A stretch of 8,477 bases of DNA from Alphaproteobacteria bacterium (GTDB lineage Bacteria; Pseudomonadota; Alphaproteobacteria; JABSOH01; JABAAW01), in the NCBI GenBank assembly GCA_014238935.1, contig JABAAD010000024.1, positions 1-8,477 of the forward strand. The letters run 5' to 3'. The notes under the pieces are model-generated. The model was not told where the DNA came from and searched no databases. It worked only from the letters and a program-made list of their open reading frames with translations. A program made the position numbers and the translations under genes. Positions 1 to 6,404 of the stretch are shown one piece after another. The stretch's first letter is position 1. Every line of letters starts with the position of its first letter.

Positions 1-96
1 AAAAAGTCTGAAACCGTGAGAGTCCTCTGTCTGTTCGACACGAGGCTGCTTTCTCTTTTTCGGTTTTCTCCCACTCTCTCTCACAAGGATTTTGTC

Positions 97-1326
97 ATGC
101 TCTCCCCCTTTCTGCCGCGAGCCCTGTCTCGTGTATTGCCGCTTTGCGTTGCGGCGTTGTTAACCCTTTCGCTCGAAGCGCACGCCGACCACGGCGCGTT
201 TCACAAGACGGAAGACAAGGCACGCGGGCAAACGGTGTGGTTCGCCGCTTGGGCGGGCTCGGAAAAGATCAACGCCTACCTGCGCTGGACAGCCGAGCGG
301 GTACAAGATCGCTACGGGGTTACCCTCAAGCACTTCAAGCTGGACAACACCGCCGATGCCGTCAAACGCGTGCTGGCAGAAAAGAGCGCCGGCAAAAACA
401 CGGGCGGCGGCATCGATCTGATTTGGATCAACGGCGAGAACTTTCGCACCATGAAAGAACAGAAGCTGTTGTTCGGTCCCTTCGCAAAACGTCTTCCGAA
501 CTGGAAATATGTCGATACGAAGAACAAACCCGCAACGACGATGGACTTCACGATTCCGACCGAGGGCTACGAATCGCCGTGGGGAATGGCGCAACTGGTG
601 GTGATCAGGGATACGGCACGCGTTGCCAAAGCACCGCGCTCGCTCAAGCAGCTGGCTGCTTATGCGAAGAAAAATCGAGGCAGATTCACCTATCCTGCGC
701 CGCCGGATTTCGTGGGCGTCACCTTCCTGAAACAAGCCCTCTACGATTTGGGCGCGGACAGGGCGACGCTCGCGCAACCCGCAGGCGAAAACTTCGAGCA
801 AACGACAAAGCCCCTGTGGAACTTCTTGGACGCGCTGCATCCCGCGCTGTGGCAGGGGGGGCGCAGCTTTCCGAAGAACTGGCCGCATCAAAATCGACTC
901 TTGGGCGACGGTGAGGTTTATTTTTCGCTTACCTTCAACCCTGGCGATGTAGCCTCTTCGATTGCCGCCGGCACTTTGCCTGATACGGTGCGCGGCTTTG
1001 TCTTCAAGAAAGGCACGATCGGCAACGCTCACTTCGTCGCCATTCCCTACAACGCACGCGCCAAGGAGGGAGCGCAGGTGGTCGCAAACTTTCTCCTTTC
1101 TGCCGAGGCGCAGGCGCGCAAGGCGGACTTGAACCTTTGGGGAGATCCGACCGTCTTGTCGATCGCAAAACTGCCGAAAGCCCAGCGTGCGCTTTTTGCC
1201 GACATCGAAGCGAAGGCGTCGACAGGCGCGATGAGCGCAAAAGAGCTGGGACGCAGCCTTCCCGAACCCCATCCGAGCTGGAGCGACCGTCTCAAGGAGG
1301 CATGGCAAAAACGCTACGGGGGATAA
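97..1326 (+). CDS. ynjB: ABC transporter substrate-binding protein, YnjB family
   Basis: Predicted periplasmic solute-binding protein of an ABC importer, handing an unknown ligand to the permease encoded next. The chosen start is the ATG at 97, preceded by AAGGA at 84-88 with 8-nt spacing; an in-frame GTG at 16 would add 27 residues before the signal peptide and is unlikely. The product is 409 residues. Residues 1-30 form a signal peptide (basic RALSR, then a hydrophobic stretch) with likely cleavage after AHA (28-30). The mature N-terminus carries family-like text recalled from E. coli YnjB: ARGQTVWFAAWAG, YGVTLKH, and GGGIDLIWINGENF followed by LLFGP. Length is close to the roughly 390 residues of E. 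coli YnjB. It is the first gene of an operon with ynjC and ynjD. It ends in three consecutive in-frame stops (TAA TAA TAG). A run of seven G lies within the gene at 855-861. Family assignment is firm; the substrate is unknown. Confidence 0.9.
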   Translation: MLSPFLPRALSRVLPLCVAALLTLSLEAHADHGAFHKTEDKARGQTVWFAAWAGSEKINAYLRWTAERVQDRYGVTLKHFKLDNTADAVKRVLAEKSAGKNTGGGIDLIWINGENFRTMKEQKLLFGPFAKRLPNWKYVDTKNKPATTMDFTIPTEGYESPWGMAQLVVIRDTARVAKAPRSLKQLAAYAKKNRGRFTYPAPPDFVGVTFLKQALYDLGADRATLAQPAGENFEQTTKPLWNFLDALHPALWQGGRSFPKNWPHQNRLLGDGEVYFSLTFNPGDVASSIAAGTLPDTVRGFVFKKGTIGNAHFVAIPYNARAKEGAQVVANFLLSAEAQARKADLNLWGDPTVLSIAKLPKAQRALFADIEAKASTGAMSAKELGRSLPEPHPSWSDRLKEAWQKRYGG

Positions 1327-1337
1327 TAATAGGAGGA

Positions 1338-1379
1338 CTCTCACTCAGAGACGCTGCGGTGGCGAGTGCGGGGGGAGAG
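1338..1379 (+). other. Possible intercistronic stem-loop between ynjB and ynjC
   Basis: In the 79-bp gap, CTCT (1338-1341) plus CACTC (1342-1346) can pair with GAGTG (1364-1368) plus AGAG (1376-1379), leaving a 7-nt right-hand bulge made mostly of G. A stem-loop just after a binding-protein gene often protects the upstream mRNA or lowers expression of the permease, since binding proteins are needed in excess. The pairing was found by eye and no folding energy was computed, so this is tentative. Confidence 0.3.
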
Positions 1380-1405
1380 GGAGGAGAGAGTAAAGAAAGT
1401 TCACG

Positions 1406-3157
1406 ATGCGTTTTGCTCCTCCCTTGACCATGTTGCTGTTCCTTGCGCCCGTCTTGTGCGGGCTGGTCGCGGTCGTGCTGCCTGCCTTCGGCTATTTTCC
1501 CGCGCTTGGATTGCGAGACTTTTCGCTCGCGCCGCTGGCGGCGTTCTTGGCGGTTCCGCATCTGATCGATTCTATCCTTCTCACGCTGGGTTGCGGTTTG
1601 GGAGCGACGTTGGTCTCGTGTCTCATCGTCTTTGCGCTGTTTGCCTCCTTCGGCGAGAGTGTCGTGATGCGCTTTTTGCGTCGCTGTCTTGCGCCGTTGC
1701 TCTCCGTTCCGCACGCAGCGATTGCGTTGGGGGTGGGATTTCTTTTTGCTCCCAGCGGGTGGTTTTTACGCTTGCTCTCTCCTTGGCTGACGGGATTCGA
1801 CGAGCCCCCGCCGTGGCTTTTGAGCCCCGATCCTTACGGCATCGAGTATGTGATCGCGCTCGTCGTCAAGGAGGTGCCGTTTCTGTTTCTGATGACGCTC
1901 TCCGCCGAGAACGCCGCCAACACTTCGCGCACCCTCTTTGTCGCGCAGGGCTTGGGCTACGCACGCCGTGCAGCCTTTTGCCACGGCGTCTTGCCGATGC
2001 TGTATCGACGCCTGCGTCTTCCGATTTACGCTGTCTTGGCGTTTGCGCTGACAAATTTGGAGGTAGCCTTGACGCTTGCTCCATCGCGCCCAGGATTGTT
2101 TGCCGAGCGATTGTTGGCGTTGACGAACGCTCCCGATTTGCTGGATCAACCCACAGCCGCCGCCGCAGCTCTGTTTCAGGTGCTGATGGTGGCAGGCGCG
2201 ATCCTTGTATGGCGCGGCGGCGAAAAAATGGTCGAGAAGGGGTGGCGCGCAAGCTTGCAAGCACGCAAAATGCAAGGCTTTGCCACAAAGTTCGTGAACC
2301 GTTGCAACGACACGCTTGCCGGCGCTAGCGGGATACTCGTCTGCTTGCTCGGATTGCTTGCGATCACGATTTTGCCCCTGTGGTCTTTCGCAAAAACAAC
2401 AACATGGCGTTTTCCTTCCGCCTTGCCCGACGAATGGACGCTCTCCTTGTGGAGCGATCGGTTCGATCGTTTGCTCCAACCCTTGTGGCTTTCGCTCACC
2501 CTCGCCTTGGCAGCGGCGGGCTGCGCCTTGCTGCTCTGCGTGCTGTGCTTGGAACAAGAGTCGCGGCGCAAATCGCGTCGTTGGAAAAGGAGGCAAAACA
2601 AGGCACAAAACAAAGCGCGAAATAATGTTCAAGACAAGGCGATGCTCGCTCTCTACTTGCCGTTGCTGTTGCCGCAAACCTCGTTTTTGTTCGGCATTCA
2701 GATCCTGCTGTTTTCGCTCGCAACGCAGGCGAGCTGGTTCATTCTTGTTTGGTCGCACATGCTGTTCGTCCTGCCCTATGTGTTTCTTTCGCTGAGCGGA
2801 TCTTGGCGCGGCTTGGAGCAACACTTTGCCTTGACCGCAGAAAGCTTGGGTTGCTCGCCTACACGAAGGCTCGTGAGCGTGACGCTGCCGTTGTTGTTGA
2901 AGCCTCTGCTGACCGCGTTTGCCTTGGGAGTTTCCGTCTCGATTGCGCTGTACGCGCCGACGCTCTTGATCGGTGCGGGACGCTATGCAACCTTGACGAG
3001 CGAGGCGGTCGCGCTTTCGTCAGGGGGGGATAGGCGCATCGTCGGTGCGTTTGCGTTGTTGCAGGCAGCCTTGCCTTGTCTCTTCTTTATGGTAGCGCTG
3101 GTCGTGCCGCGAATCGTTTGGCGCAAACGTGCATTCATGAAGGGACTCTACAGCTGA
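1406..3157 (+). CDS. ynjC: ABC transporter permease, YnjC family (fused double permease)
   Basis: Inner-membrane permease of the YnjBCD importer, 583 residues. It is a tandem fusion of two MetI/ModB-like permease domains, so one chain can form the whole translocation path. Hydrophobic segments are visible at about 8-30, 55-82 and 95-120 in the first half, and a new set starts near residue 313 in the second. Each half has an EAA-type loop that docks the ATPase: about 167-195 (VAQGLGYARRAAF...VLP) and about 472-505 (ALTAESLGCSPTRRL...LPLLLKPLL). The ATG at 1406 is the first possible start, because a TAA lies in frame at 1391-1393. A purine-rich AAAGAAAG precedes it as a weak ribosome site; an ATG at 1430 is an alternative. 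The protein is longer than E. coli YnjC (about 511 residues). Part of the excess is a basic loop at about 385-412 containing repeated QNKA-like tetrapeptides. Thirteen bases separate its stop from ynjD. Confidence 0.88.
   Translation: MRFAPPLTMLLFLAPVLCGLVAVVLPAFGYFPALGLRDFSLAPLAAFLAVPHLIDSILLTLGCGLGATLVSCLIVFALFASFGESVVMRFLRRCLAPLLSVPHAAIALGVGFLFAPSGWFLRLLSPWLTGFDEPPPWLLSPDPYGIEYVIALVVKEVPFLFLMTLSAENAANTSRTLFVAQGLGYARRAAFCHGVLPMLYRRLRLPIYAVLAFALTNLEVALTLAPSRPGLFAERLLALTNAPDLLDQPTAAAAALFQVLMVAGAILVWRGGEKMVEKGWRASLQARKMQGFATKFVNRCNDTLAGASGILVCLLGLLAITILPLWSFAKTTTWRFPSALPDEWTLSLWSDRFDRLLQPLWLSLTLALAAAGCALLLCVLCLEQESRRKSRRWKRRQNKAQNKARNNVQDKAMLALYLPLLLPQTSFLFGIQILLFSLATQASWFILVWSHMLFVLPYVFLSLSGSWRGLEQHFALTAESLGCSPTRRLVSVTLPLLLKPLLTAFALGVSVSIALYAPTLLIGAGRYATLTSEAVALSSGGDRRIVGAFALLQAALPCLFFMVALVVPRIVWRKRAFMKGLYS
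2594..2641 (+). repeat. Four degenerate 12-bp tandem repeats inside ynjC
   Basis: Four adjacent 12-bp units (CAAAACAAGGCA, CAAAACAAAGCG, CGAAATAATGTT, CAAGACAAGGCG) encode QNKA-QNKA-RNNV-QDKA, residues 397-412 of the permease. The unit length is a multiple of three, so the frame is kept. They directly follow a strongly basic run (RRKSRRWKRR) and precede the hydrophobic segment that begins with MLALYLPLLLP. By the positive-inside rule the loop is cytoplasmic. Units 1 and 2 are nearly identical; unit 3 is the most diverged. Confidence 0.75.
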
Positions 3158-3170
3158 GGGCGAGGGAGGA

Positions 3171-3878
3171 ATGCAAGCGAGATCGATGAGCGGACGAGCG
3201 ACAGGCAGCGAAGAGGGGTTGCGCTTGGAGGGTATTTCGCTTTTCTTGGAAGAGCAGTGCTTCGTACGCGCGCTCGATTTGCGCGTCGGGCGCGGCGAGA
3301 TCGTCGTCTTCATGGGGGCGAGCGGATCGGGAAAATCGTCGTTGCTCTCGTATTTGTGCGGCGGACTCTCGCCCGCCTTTCGCGCTTGCGGGCGGGTCTT
3401 CTTGGACGGCGAGGAGATCAGCGCGCTGCCCATCCACCTGCGTCGCGTCGGGCTGTTGTTTCAGGAGGACTTGCTCTTCCCTCACATGTCGGTCGGCGAG
3501 AACTTGGCGTTTGCCGCAAGAACTGGGGGTGTTTCTCGACGCCAGATACGCGTCCGCGTTGCAGAGGCTTTGGAGCAGGCAGAGCTGGCGGGTTTGCAAT
3601 CGCGCGATCCGCATAGTCTTTCGGGCGGTCAGAAAGCGCGCGTCTCGTTGATGCGTTGCCTCTTGGCGCACCCGCGCGCGCTGCTGTTGGACGAACCTTT
3701 CTCAAAGCTGGATTTGCCTCTGCGCCGCAGCTTTCGTCGCTTCGTCTTCGCCAGAATCAAAGAGCGACGCGTGCCGACCCTTCTCGTCACCCACGACCCC
3801 GCCGATGCACGCGCCGCGGGGGGAAGGCTTTTGACGATGGAAAGCTTGGTATCGAGGCAGAAAGAAAAATCTTCGTAA
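3171..3878 (+). CDS. ynjD: ABC transporter ATP-binding protein, YnjD family
   Basis: Cytoplasmic ATPase that powers the YnjBCD importer, 235 residues with a complete ABC domain. Walker A is GASGSGKS (49-56), the Q-loop glutamine is Q98 in LLFQEDLLFP, the signature is LSGGQ (150-154), Walker B is ALLLDEP with D174-E175, and the H-loop histidine is H208 in VTHD. All catalytic residues are present. The domain ends soon after the H-loop, without the C-terminal regulatory domain of MalK-type importers, as in E. coli YnjD (about 217 residues), which it also resembles in LSGGQ.ARV and LLLDEPFS.LD. The start is uncertain: GAGGG at 3162-3166 sits 4 nt before the ATG at 3171, while an ATG at 3186 (residue 6) would also keep the whole domain. 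Its TAA stop (3876-3878) is the first part of a putative IHF site for the next transcription unit. No terminator is visible directly downstream. Confidence 0.9.
   Translation: MQARSMSGRATGSEEGLRLEGISLFLEEQCFVRALDLRVGRGEIVVFMGASGSGKSSLLSYLCGGLSPAFRACGRVFLDGEEISALPIHLRRVGLLFQEDLLFPHMSVGENLAFAARTGGVSRRQIRVRVAEALEQAELAGLQSRDPHSLSGGQKARVSLMRCLLAHPRALLLDEPFSKLDLPLRRSFRRFVFARIKERRVPTLLVTHDPADARAAGGRLLTMESLVSRQKEKSS
3824..3848. promoter_or_regulatory. Possible upstream activator site for the sigma-54 promoter
   Basis: AAGGCTTT (3824-3831) and AAAGCTTG (3841-3848) form an imperfect inverted repeat, six of eight positions matching, centred about 97 bp before the predicted start of the sigma-54 transcript. 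That is a usual distance for enhancer-binding activators. It lies within the ynjD coding sequence, so the similarity may be chance. No known activator consensus was recognised. Confidence 0.2.
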
Positions 3879-3888
3879 AGTATTGATA
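3876..3888 (-). promoter_or_regulatory. Putative IHF binding site
   Basis: The + strand reads TAAAGTATTGATA, which matches the IHF consensus WATCAANNNNTTR on the opposite strand at every specified position. Its centre is about 51 bp before the predicted start of the sigma-54 transcript, where IHF commonly bends DNA so that a remote activator can touch the sigma-54 polymerase. It is in an AT-rich patch and overlaps the ynjD stop codon. The match alone is a short degenerate motif; its position beside the -24/-12 promoter makes it credible. Confidence 0.55.
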
Positions 3889-3905
3889 TCGTTGAAAAAA
3901 TTCTG

Positions 3906-3921
3906 TTGGCACAACTCTTGC
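3906..3921 (+). promoter_or_regulatory. Sigma-54 (RpoN) promoter, -24/-12 type
   Basis: The sequence TTGGCACAACTCTTGC fits the RpoN consensus TGGCAC-N5-TTGC exactly. The invariant GG (3908-3909) and GC (3920-3921) are exactly 10 nt apart. Counting from the -12 base, transcription should start near 3933, giving a 78-nt leader before the ATG at 4011. Such promoters need an ATP-driven enhancer-binding activator, so the downstream unit is expected to be switched on by a specific signal. An IHF-like site lies just upstream. Confidence 0.75.
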
Positions 3922-4010
3922 GATGAAAAGAAAAGACAAACAAGGCGACACCCTTCACAGGACAAGAAGGCGCAAGAGAAAAACTGAAGCGAAGAACAGA
4001 GGTAGAAAGC

Positions 4011-4220
4011 ATGTCAGAAGATACGGTGTTGTACTCGGAGCCCGCGCTGAGCGCAGATTTCGAGGGAGCGATGCAAGATTTGGAAGTTTTGGCACACGAA
4101 GGGTTTCGTAACCCCTCGAACGAGGAAGCCTTGAACGGTGCCTCGGCAGCCCCGACCTTGGCGTGTCTGGTGGAACGTCTGACAGAACTGGGGAGGGGAT
4201 CGAGTTTGCATCGAAGATGA
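4011..4220 (+). CDS. Small protein of unknown function, likely under sigma-54 control
   Basis: A 69-residue ORF that I do not recognise. The ATG at 4011 has AGAGGT (3998-4003) 7 nt before it, a good ribosome site, and it is the first well-placed start downstream of the sigma-54 promoter at 3906-3921. The N-terminal half is acidic and probably helical (MSEDTVLYSEP, DFEGAMQDLEVLAHEG). The middle is small and polar, followed by ACLVERLTELG and a basic tail ending SSLHRR. There is no signal peptide, no membrane segment, no cysteine pair and no known motif, so a soluble cytoplasmic protein is expected. It stands alone: ynjD ends 132 bp upstream and convergent lolD ends 214 bp downstream, with a stem-loop between. 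It could be a stress or nutrient-responsive regulator, or the transcript could act mainly as RNA. Reality of the ORF rests on promoter, ribosome site and isolation, not on homology. Confidence 0.5.
   Translation: MSEDTVLYSEPALSADFEGAMQDLEVLAHEGFRNPSNEEALNGASAAPTLACLVERLTELGRGSSLHRR
4097..4118 (+). other. Stem-loop inside the small ORF, competing with a second hairpin
   Basis: CGAAGGGTT (4097-4105) pairs with AACCCCTCG (4110-4118) around a TCGT loop, with one mismatch in nine positions. CCTCG (4114-4118) can alternatively pair with CGAGG (4121-4125). The two structures share bases and exclude each other. They lie mid-way in the putative coding sequence, so they may just be coincidence or may mark a structured RNA. 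Confidence 0.3.
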
Positions 4221-4327
4221 CGCTCAAAGAACAGCGAAGCGTGCGAAGAGAAGCCACGCTTTGTTGACGAGGTTCGCGCGTGTGGTTCCTTCTTCTCTCT
4301 TGCCCTTTCCATGCGTGCGACAGTTGG

Positions 4328-4366
4328 CCGGCTCCCCCGACAAAAACAGAACAACGGGGGAGCCGG
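4328..4366. terminator. Stem-loop between convergent units, possible bidirectional terminator
   Basis: CCGGCTCCCCCG (4328-4339) and CGGGGGAGCCGG (4355-4366) are perfect 12-bp complementary arms around a 15-nt A-rich loop. It lies between the small ORF (ends 4220) and lolD (ends 4435 on the opposite strand), the expected place for a shared terminator. Neither side has a clean T run: the + side continues TCTTAACTT. It may therefore stop transcription inefficiently, or mainly stabilise the 3' ends of both mRNAs. Confidence 0.55.
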
Positions 4367-4434
4367 TCTTAACTTCCAACTTCCTCCCATGAGATAAAAG
4401 ATTCACCTCAAGCAAAAATGCGAAAAGGGCTTGC

Positions 4435-5160
4435 TCACCGAGCAGGAACGATCTTCTTGTCCTTCAGTGTGATGCGTCGTTGGACACCCTTGACAAGATT
4501 TGCGTCGTGGGTTGCCACCAGCACAGCCCTATCCTCGGACATTTCCATCATCAACTCGAAGACCGAAAGCCGCAGCTTGGCATCCAAGTTGCCCGTGGGC
4601 TCGTCCGCCAACAATAACGAAGGATCGTTGACAAGCGCCCTCGCAATCGCAACGCGTTGCCTCTCTCCGCCCGAAAGCTGGTTCGGACGATGGTGCAAGC
4701 GATCCGCCAGCTCGACGCGGTAGAGCATCTCTTGTGCTCGTGCGCGGGCTGCTTCGGGTTTTGCGCCGAGAATTCTCGCCGCCAAGGCGACATTGTCTAG
4801 CGCGGAAAACTCGTCCAGCAAGTGGTGGAACTGGTAGACGAACCCGACATGGCGAGCGCGCAGGTTGCTCGCGCGTTCCTGAAAGCTCTTCTTGTTCGGA
4901 TCGAGGTTTTCTCCCGCCAAGGTGACCGAACCTGCCGTGGGCTTGGCGAGCAGCGCCGCGATGTGCAGCACCGTCGATTTGCCGCTGCCTGAGGGCGCGC
5001 TGAGAGCGACTTTCTCACCCTTGCGCAAGGTCAGCGAGGCTTCGTCCAAAACTTGCAGACCGACTTCGGAACGAATGTCGAACCTTTGCGAAACCTTGTC
5101 TAAGACAAGCGCGGCGGTGGCACTCGCGTGCGACGAAAGACGCTCGAACTTTTGACTCAC
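4435..5160 (-). CDS. lolD: Lipoprotein-releasing system ATP-binding protein LolD
   Basis: ATPase of the Lol complex, which pulls outer-membrane lipoproteins out of the inner membrane and passes them to the periplasmic chaperone LolA. The product is 241 residues, usual for the family. Walker A is APSGSGKST (55-63), the Q-loop glutamine is Q110, the signature LSGGE runs 162-166, Walker B includes D186-E187 in ADEPTGNLD, and the H-loop histidine is H218. The stretch [16 protein letters not shown] after the Q-loop is a LolD hallmark that separates it from MacB or FtsE. The start is a GTG (5160-5158) that shares four bases (GTGA) with the stop of the permease gene. No Shine-Dalgarno sequence precedes it, so translation probably relies on coupling. 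It is the last gene of the proS-lolC/E-lolD set seen here and ends facing the small sigma-54 unit. Confidence 0.95.
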   Translation of the reverse strand: MSQKFERLSSHASATAALVLDKVSQRFDIRSEVGLQVLDEASLTLRKGEKVALSAPSGSGKSTVLHIAALLAKPTAGSVTLAGENLDPNKKSFQERASNLRARHVGFVYQFHHLLDEFSALDNVALAARILGAKPEAARARAQEMLYRVELADRLHHRPNQLSGGERQRVAIARALVNDPSLLLADEPTGNLDAKLRLSVFELMMEMSEDRAVLVATHDANLVKGVQRRITLKDKKIVPAR

Positions 5161-6404
5161 GAGCTACGGAGGATGTCGATCGGCGAAAGCTTTGCTGCAC
5201 GCCTTGCCGGATAGAGCGCGCTCGCAAAACTTACGGCGACGGCTAGCGCAAGGATGACGACCACTTGCGTGAGATCGATGCGTGAAGGCAGCGAGGGTAG
5301 CGAGTAGACATCGAAGGGAAAAAGCCGAATGCCGAAGAGACGCTCGATGAGCCTCTCGATAGAGGTGATGTTGTTTGCAAAAGCCAGTCCCAACAGCGCA
5401 CCGCAGAAAGTTCCCGTCACTCCGATCGAGCAACCGATGGCAAGAAAAATGCGCAAAACAGCGTTCGGACTCATGCCAAGCGAGCGCAGAACGGCGATGC
5501 CCTGTCGCTTGTCTTGCACCAGCATGACTTGTCCCGAGACGATGTTGAAGGCGGCGATCAGGACGATGAGCGTCAGAATGAGAAACATGACATTGCGCTC
5601 CACGATCAACGCTTCGTGCAGGCTGGAGTGTTGTTCCTGCCAAGTGCGAACGGCGAATTTTTTCGGCAGCAGCTTTTGCAAGCGTCTTTGGACGGAGGCA
5701 GCATGTTCGGGATGCTGCAAGCGCAGCTCGATCGAATCGACGCTCTGTCCGTAGCCGAGGAGGTTTTGCGCGCGCGTAAGCGGCAGCAGCACGAAGCCGT
5801 TGTCGTATTCGTAGATTTCGGTCTTGAAAATGCCGACCAGCGGCAGCGTCGATTCGTTCGGAAGGCTGCCGAAGGCGGTCGGAACCCCTTGCGGCACAAG
5901 GAGGACGAGATCGTCTCCCAACTCAAGCCCTAGCCGCAGTGCCAGCTGTTCTCCGATCAGCGCACCCTTAGCTTCGGCAAAGTCGGCGCGCGCTTGCGCA
6001 GAAAGCGAGCGGAAGAGGCGGGGTTTGTGCGGCAGGCTTGCAGCAGAAAGTCCGCGTAGCAAAACGCCTGTCGAATAACCTCGCACGCTCAACAGCGCCT
6101 GCCCTTCGACCAGCGAGGTGGCAGAGCGCACTTGCAAATCTTGTTGTGCTTTCTTGCTCCATTGTTCGGGATCGTCGATCTTGTCGCCAGGCACTGTGAT
6201 CAAAGCCTCAGAGGTAAAACCCAGCATGCGTTCGAACAACTCTTCGCGGAAGCCGTTCATCACCGAAGTGACGACGATCAGTGTTGCCACGCCCAGCGCG
6301 ATGCCCACCAGCGCAAACACGCTAGTCAGCGTGATGATGCCCTCGTTGCGCGGTGCACGCAGATAGCGCCAAGCGACGAAGCGTTCAGTCGAAGACGGGA
6401 TCAT
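5157..6404 (-). CDS. lolC: Lipoprotein-releasing ABC transporter permease LolC/LolE
   Basis: Inner-membrane subunit of the Lol lipoprotein-release complex, partner of LolD; 415 residues, usual for LolC/E. It has the four-segment layout of the family: a transmembrane helix at about 28-48 followed by [10 protein letters not shown], a large periplasmic domain (about 50-270), then three helices at about 272-295, 317-341 and 377-400. The C-terminus [17 protein letters not shown] is the usual end of MacB/LolC-type permeases, and LRSLGMSP between helices two and three is the expected ATPase-contact region. Only one permease gene is present here, so the complex is probably a homodimer of this protein with two LolD, as in species with one Lol permease; LolC, LolE and LolF cannot be told apart confidently from sequence reading. 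The ATG start at 6404 lies inside the 3' end of proS (20-bp overlap), with GGCGGA about 8 nt before it. Confidence 0.93.
   Translation of the reverse strand: MIPSSTERFVAWRYLRAPRNEGIITLTSVFALVGIALGVATLIVVTSVMNGFREELFERMLGFTSEALITVPGDKIDDPEQWSKKAQQDLQVRSATSLVEGQALLSVRGYSTGVLLRGLSAASLPHKPRLFRSLSAQARADFAEAKGALIGEQLALRLGLELGDDLVLLVPQGVPTAFGSLPNESTLPLVGIFKTEIYEYDNGFVLLPLTRAQNLLGYGQSVDSIELRLQHPEHAASVQRRLQKLLPKKFAVRTWQEQHSSLHEALIVERNVMFLILTLIVLIAAFNIVSGQVMLVQDKRQGIAVLRSLGMSPNAVLRIFLAIGCSIGVTGTFCGALLGLAFANNITSIERLIERLFGIRLFPFDVYSLPSLPSRIDLTQVVVILALAVAVSFASALYPARRAAKLSPIDILRSS

Noticed and set aside
16..96. GTG start at 16 extending YnjB by 27 residues
   Set aside because: It would place a long non-signal stretch before a complete signal peptide, and the ATG at 97 has AAGGA at proper spacing.
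1..96. Possible riboswitch (thiamine type) before ynjB
   Set aside because: No conserved thiamine-box core such as CTGAGA with a partner segment is present, and the leader is too short to judge.
160..1344. 394-codon open frame on the - strand opposite ynjB
   Set aside because: No recognisable domain or upstream signals, and ynjB on the other strand has clear family motifs and a signal peptide.
1766..2824. 352-codon open frame on the - strand opposite ynjC
   Set aside because: Its product is Q/R-rich with no domain, and it lies wholly inside a well-supported permease gene; it is a GC-driven shadow.
3923..4111. 62-codon + strand ORF starting just after the -12 box
   Set aside because: Its ATG lies before the predicted transcription start near 3933, it has no ribosome site, and the K/R-rich text looks non-coding.
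3629..4390. 253-codon open frame on the - strand across the ynjD end and the intergenic unit
   Set aside because: S/R-rich composition without motifs, no ribosome site seen, and it spans two promoter-like elements and part of ynjD.
4409..4433. CAAGC / GCTTG hairpin just beyond lolD
   Set aside because: Only five pairs around a 15-nt loop with no T run; weaker than the nearby 12-bp stem-loop.
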